Shown here in pieces: positions 20,150-21,196 of a stretch of 21,196 bases of DNA; position 1 is the stretch's first letter; every line of letters starts with the position of its first letter. The notes below the pieces were generated by a model. The model made no database searches. It was not told the DNA's origin and worked only from the letters and a program-made list of their open reading frames with translations. The stretch comes from a virus, in the IMG/VR virus record IMGVR_UViG_3300025276_000257, positions 1 to 21,196 of that record; one strand, 5' to 3'. A program made the translations under genes and the position numbers.

Positions 20150-20499
20150 TTCTTAAATAGTCCTTTTTTGCGGTAATCTGTATGGGTTACTTTACCACCT
20201 GCAGAAAAACCCATACCTTTAGGATTCTTAGGCCCCTGCTTATTTAGTTGTTTTGGCATTCTAGCAGGTTTAGCTTGTTGCGGTGCAGGATTTGTACCAA
20301 CCTTGTCCCCACTTGTATAATCAATTTCTGACTTTTTACTATCTGTTTGTTTTCTTTTAGAGCCTTTAACGCCCCTCATAGATGATTTAACTTTAGATTT
20401 ACCGTATTTCTGTATTGCTTTTTTTACACCGTATTTAGCGGCAAACCTACCTACTACTGCCGCTGCCGCATACGCTATTGGTATTATTGGTAAAACCAT
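20146..20499 (-). CDS. Basic protein with hydrophobic N-terminus, unknown
   Basis: The 117-residue protein begins with a hydrophobic helix (VLPIIPIAYAAAAVVGRFAA, about 2-21), followed by a long Lys/Ser-rich, probably disordered region and a C-terminus with GFSAGGKVTHTDYRKKGLFK. The first part could anchor it to the membrane or be a weak signal. The GFSAGG motif links it to other proteins of the window. AAGGA about 9 nt upstream supports the ATG at 20499. No family recognised. Confidence 0.55.
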   Translation of the reverse strand: MVLPIIPIAYAAAAVVGRFAAKYGVKKAIQKYGKSKVKSSMRGVKGSKRKQTDSKKSEIDYTSGDKVGTNPAPQQAKPARMPKQLNKQGPKNPKGMGFSAGGKVTHTDYRKKGLFKK

Positions 20500-20517
20500 A
20501 TTACTTTTCCTTATGTA

Positions 20518-20823
20518 TTAACATTTCCATCGTCTTCTAGCTTGTCTTATTCTAGAGTTAGGATCATTCCTAGTCTTAGCTGAACTATTCTTTAGTTGAC
20601 CTGCAGATCTAGCGCAGTAAGACTTTCTACGTTTAGCTGCTTTACTGCCTGGTTTAACCTTACCTGTAACAGCAGTCTTTAACTTACTACCTGGGTTTTT
20701 AGCGCGATACGCTTTCACGCCTTTAGCGGTCATACCTGCACCCTTACTAGTCTTACGGTAGTTAGCCTTCTTACCTGTAGTAGTCTTTGGTATAGCTTTT
20801 TTTGGTGCTGTTGTTCTACCCAC
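20518..20823 (-). CDS. DUF6321-like small basic protein
   Basis: The 101-residue protein starts with GTG, overlapping the upstream gene by 8 nt. Residues 28-75 (KGAGMTAKGVKAYRAKNPGS, then LKTAVTGKVKPGSKAAKRRK and SYCARSAGQL) match the conserved pattern of DUF6321, a short family found in phages, with the hallmark VTGKVKPGSKAAKRRKS-[FY]-C-A-R. The C-terminus RIRQARRRWKC matches the usual arginine-rich ending in W-x-C. Function is unknown; the strong positive charge suggests nucleic-acid binding. No ATG alternative gives the full domain. Confidence 0.75.
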   Translation of the reverse strand: MGRTTAPKKAIPKTTTGKKANYRKTSKGAGMTAKGVKAYRAKNPGSKLKTAVTGKVKPGSKAAKRRKSYCARSAGQLKNSSAKTRNDPNSRIRQARRRWKC

Positions 20824-21196
20824 GGTATCTACCTAACGTTATCGTTTTAAGGAAGCCTCTCCATATCTCTATAGGAGAAGGTAGTACCCAACCCAGTACA
20901 AGTAACAAGATCATCCACAGGGGTATGTCTTGGTTCATAACATTTATGCTATCAACATTACCGTCAGCTTGTACTTGATTTTCATTCTTAGTGTTTGTAA
21001 TAACTGCGTTGTCACCAGCCTTAGTGTCAGTAGACTCTGAGTTAGATACAACAGCTTTAGTGTTGTTCTTACCTGCTTGAATGTCAGCGTTAACGGTAGG
21101 GCCACTAGACTTGCCGCCACCCATGATCTTGCTAACAATAAAGCCTGTACCTAGACAGCCACTAAGTGGTATTATACATAATAGTAATATTATAGC
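20816..21196 (-). CDS. Lipoprotein with C-terminal TM, candidate unimolecular spanin (5' end cut)
   Basis: The frame is open to the window edge, so the start is missing. The visible N-terminus is AIILLLCIIPLSGC, a signal-peptide core with lipobox L-S-G-C (Cys at visible residue 14). A polar, Asn/Thr/Ala-rich periplasmic part follows (GGGKSSGPTVNADIQAGKN and beyond), then a C-terminal membrane helix IPLWMILLLVLGWVLP and a basic end (LGRYRG). An outer-membrane lipid anchor plus an inner-membrane helix is the layout of u-spanins (T1 gp11), which fuse the two membranes in the last step of lysis. The ATG at 21124 would remove the lipobox and is probably internal. Confidence 0.65.
   Translation of the reverse strand, partial: AIILLLCIIPLSGCLGTGFIVSKIMGGGKSSGPTVNADIQAGKNNTKAVVSNSESTDTKAGDNAVITNTKNENQVQADGNVDSINVMNQDIPLWMILLLVLGWVLPSPIEIWRGFLKTITLGRYRG

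Overview
This window looks like the late structural and packaging half of a short-tailed (podovirus-like) dsDNA phage infecting a Gram-negative bacterium. The AT-rich DNA, lysine-rich small ORFs, 2OG-Fe(II) oxygenase and tail-fibre style recall marine phages of proteobacteria. That host assignment is an inference, and no host gene is visible. Every gene I accept lies on the minus strand, so the window is transcribed from 21196 towards 1 and both edges cut a gene. There is no integrase, tRNA, IS element or CRISPR array.

In transcription order, the first block (21196 to 17046) holds about fourteen small genes. It starts with a lipoprotein with a C-terminal membrane segment (candidate u-spanin, cut by the edge). 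Next come a basic DUF6321-like protein, a basic protein with a hydrophobic N-terminus, an acidic protein, an EF-hand protein with two membrane segments, and a repeat-containing basic EF-hand protein. Two tiny membrane or exported proteins and a two-TM holin candidate follow. A promoter then drives a 46-aa DUF1127-like protein and a 33-aa cysteine-cluster ORF, followed by three more lysine-rich proteins. Many junctions are TAATG or ATGA overlaps, so translation is probably coupled.

The packaging and head block (17043 to 7228) runs: small terminase, HNH-like protein, HTH protein, large terminase, P22-like large portal, three portal-associated proteins, scaffold, major capsid protein, and a probable decoration protein. 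The large terminase has no ATG start and overlaps the HTH gene by up to 134 nt. The scaffold and capsid genes each have their own sigma70-like promoter, followed almost immediately by a hairpin. The capsid leader hairpin is about 19 bp long, and a 21-codon ORF ends right at the capsid ribosome-binding site. A hairpin terminator follows the decoration gene.

The tail block (7172 to 1) has an adaptor (T7 gp11-like), a nozzle (T7 gp12-like), a 1320-aa tail fibre ending in an S74 self-cleaving chaperone, and the start of a 2OG-Fe(II) oxygenase. Adaptor and nozzle share an about 70-residue Ig-like insert that is still similar at DNA level. The fibre carries a 40-residue shaft repeat and an exact 72-residue super-repeat.

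Points most worth checking are the promoter-plus-5'-hairpin cassettes, the phage DUF1127 gene whose ribosome-binding site lies in a hairpin stem, the terminase start, the shared tail insert, and the recurring G-[YF]-x-x-G-G motif and oligo-lysine tails of the small proteins.
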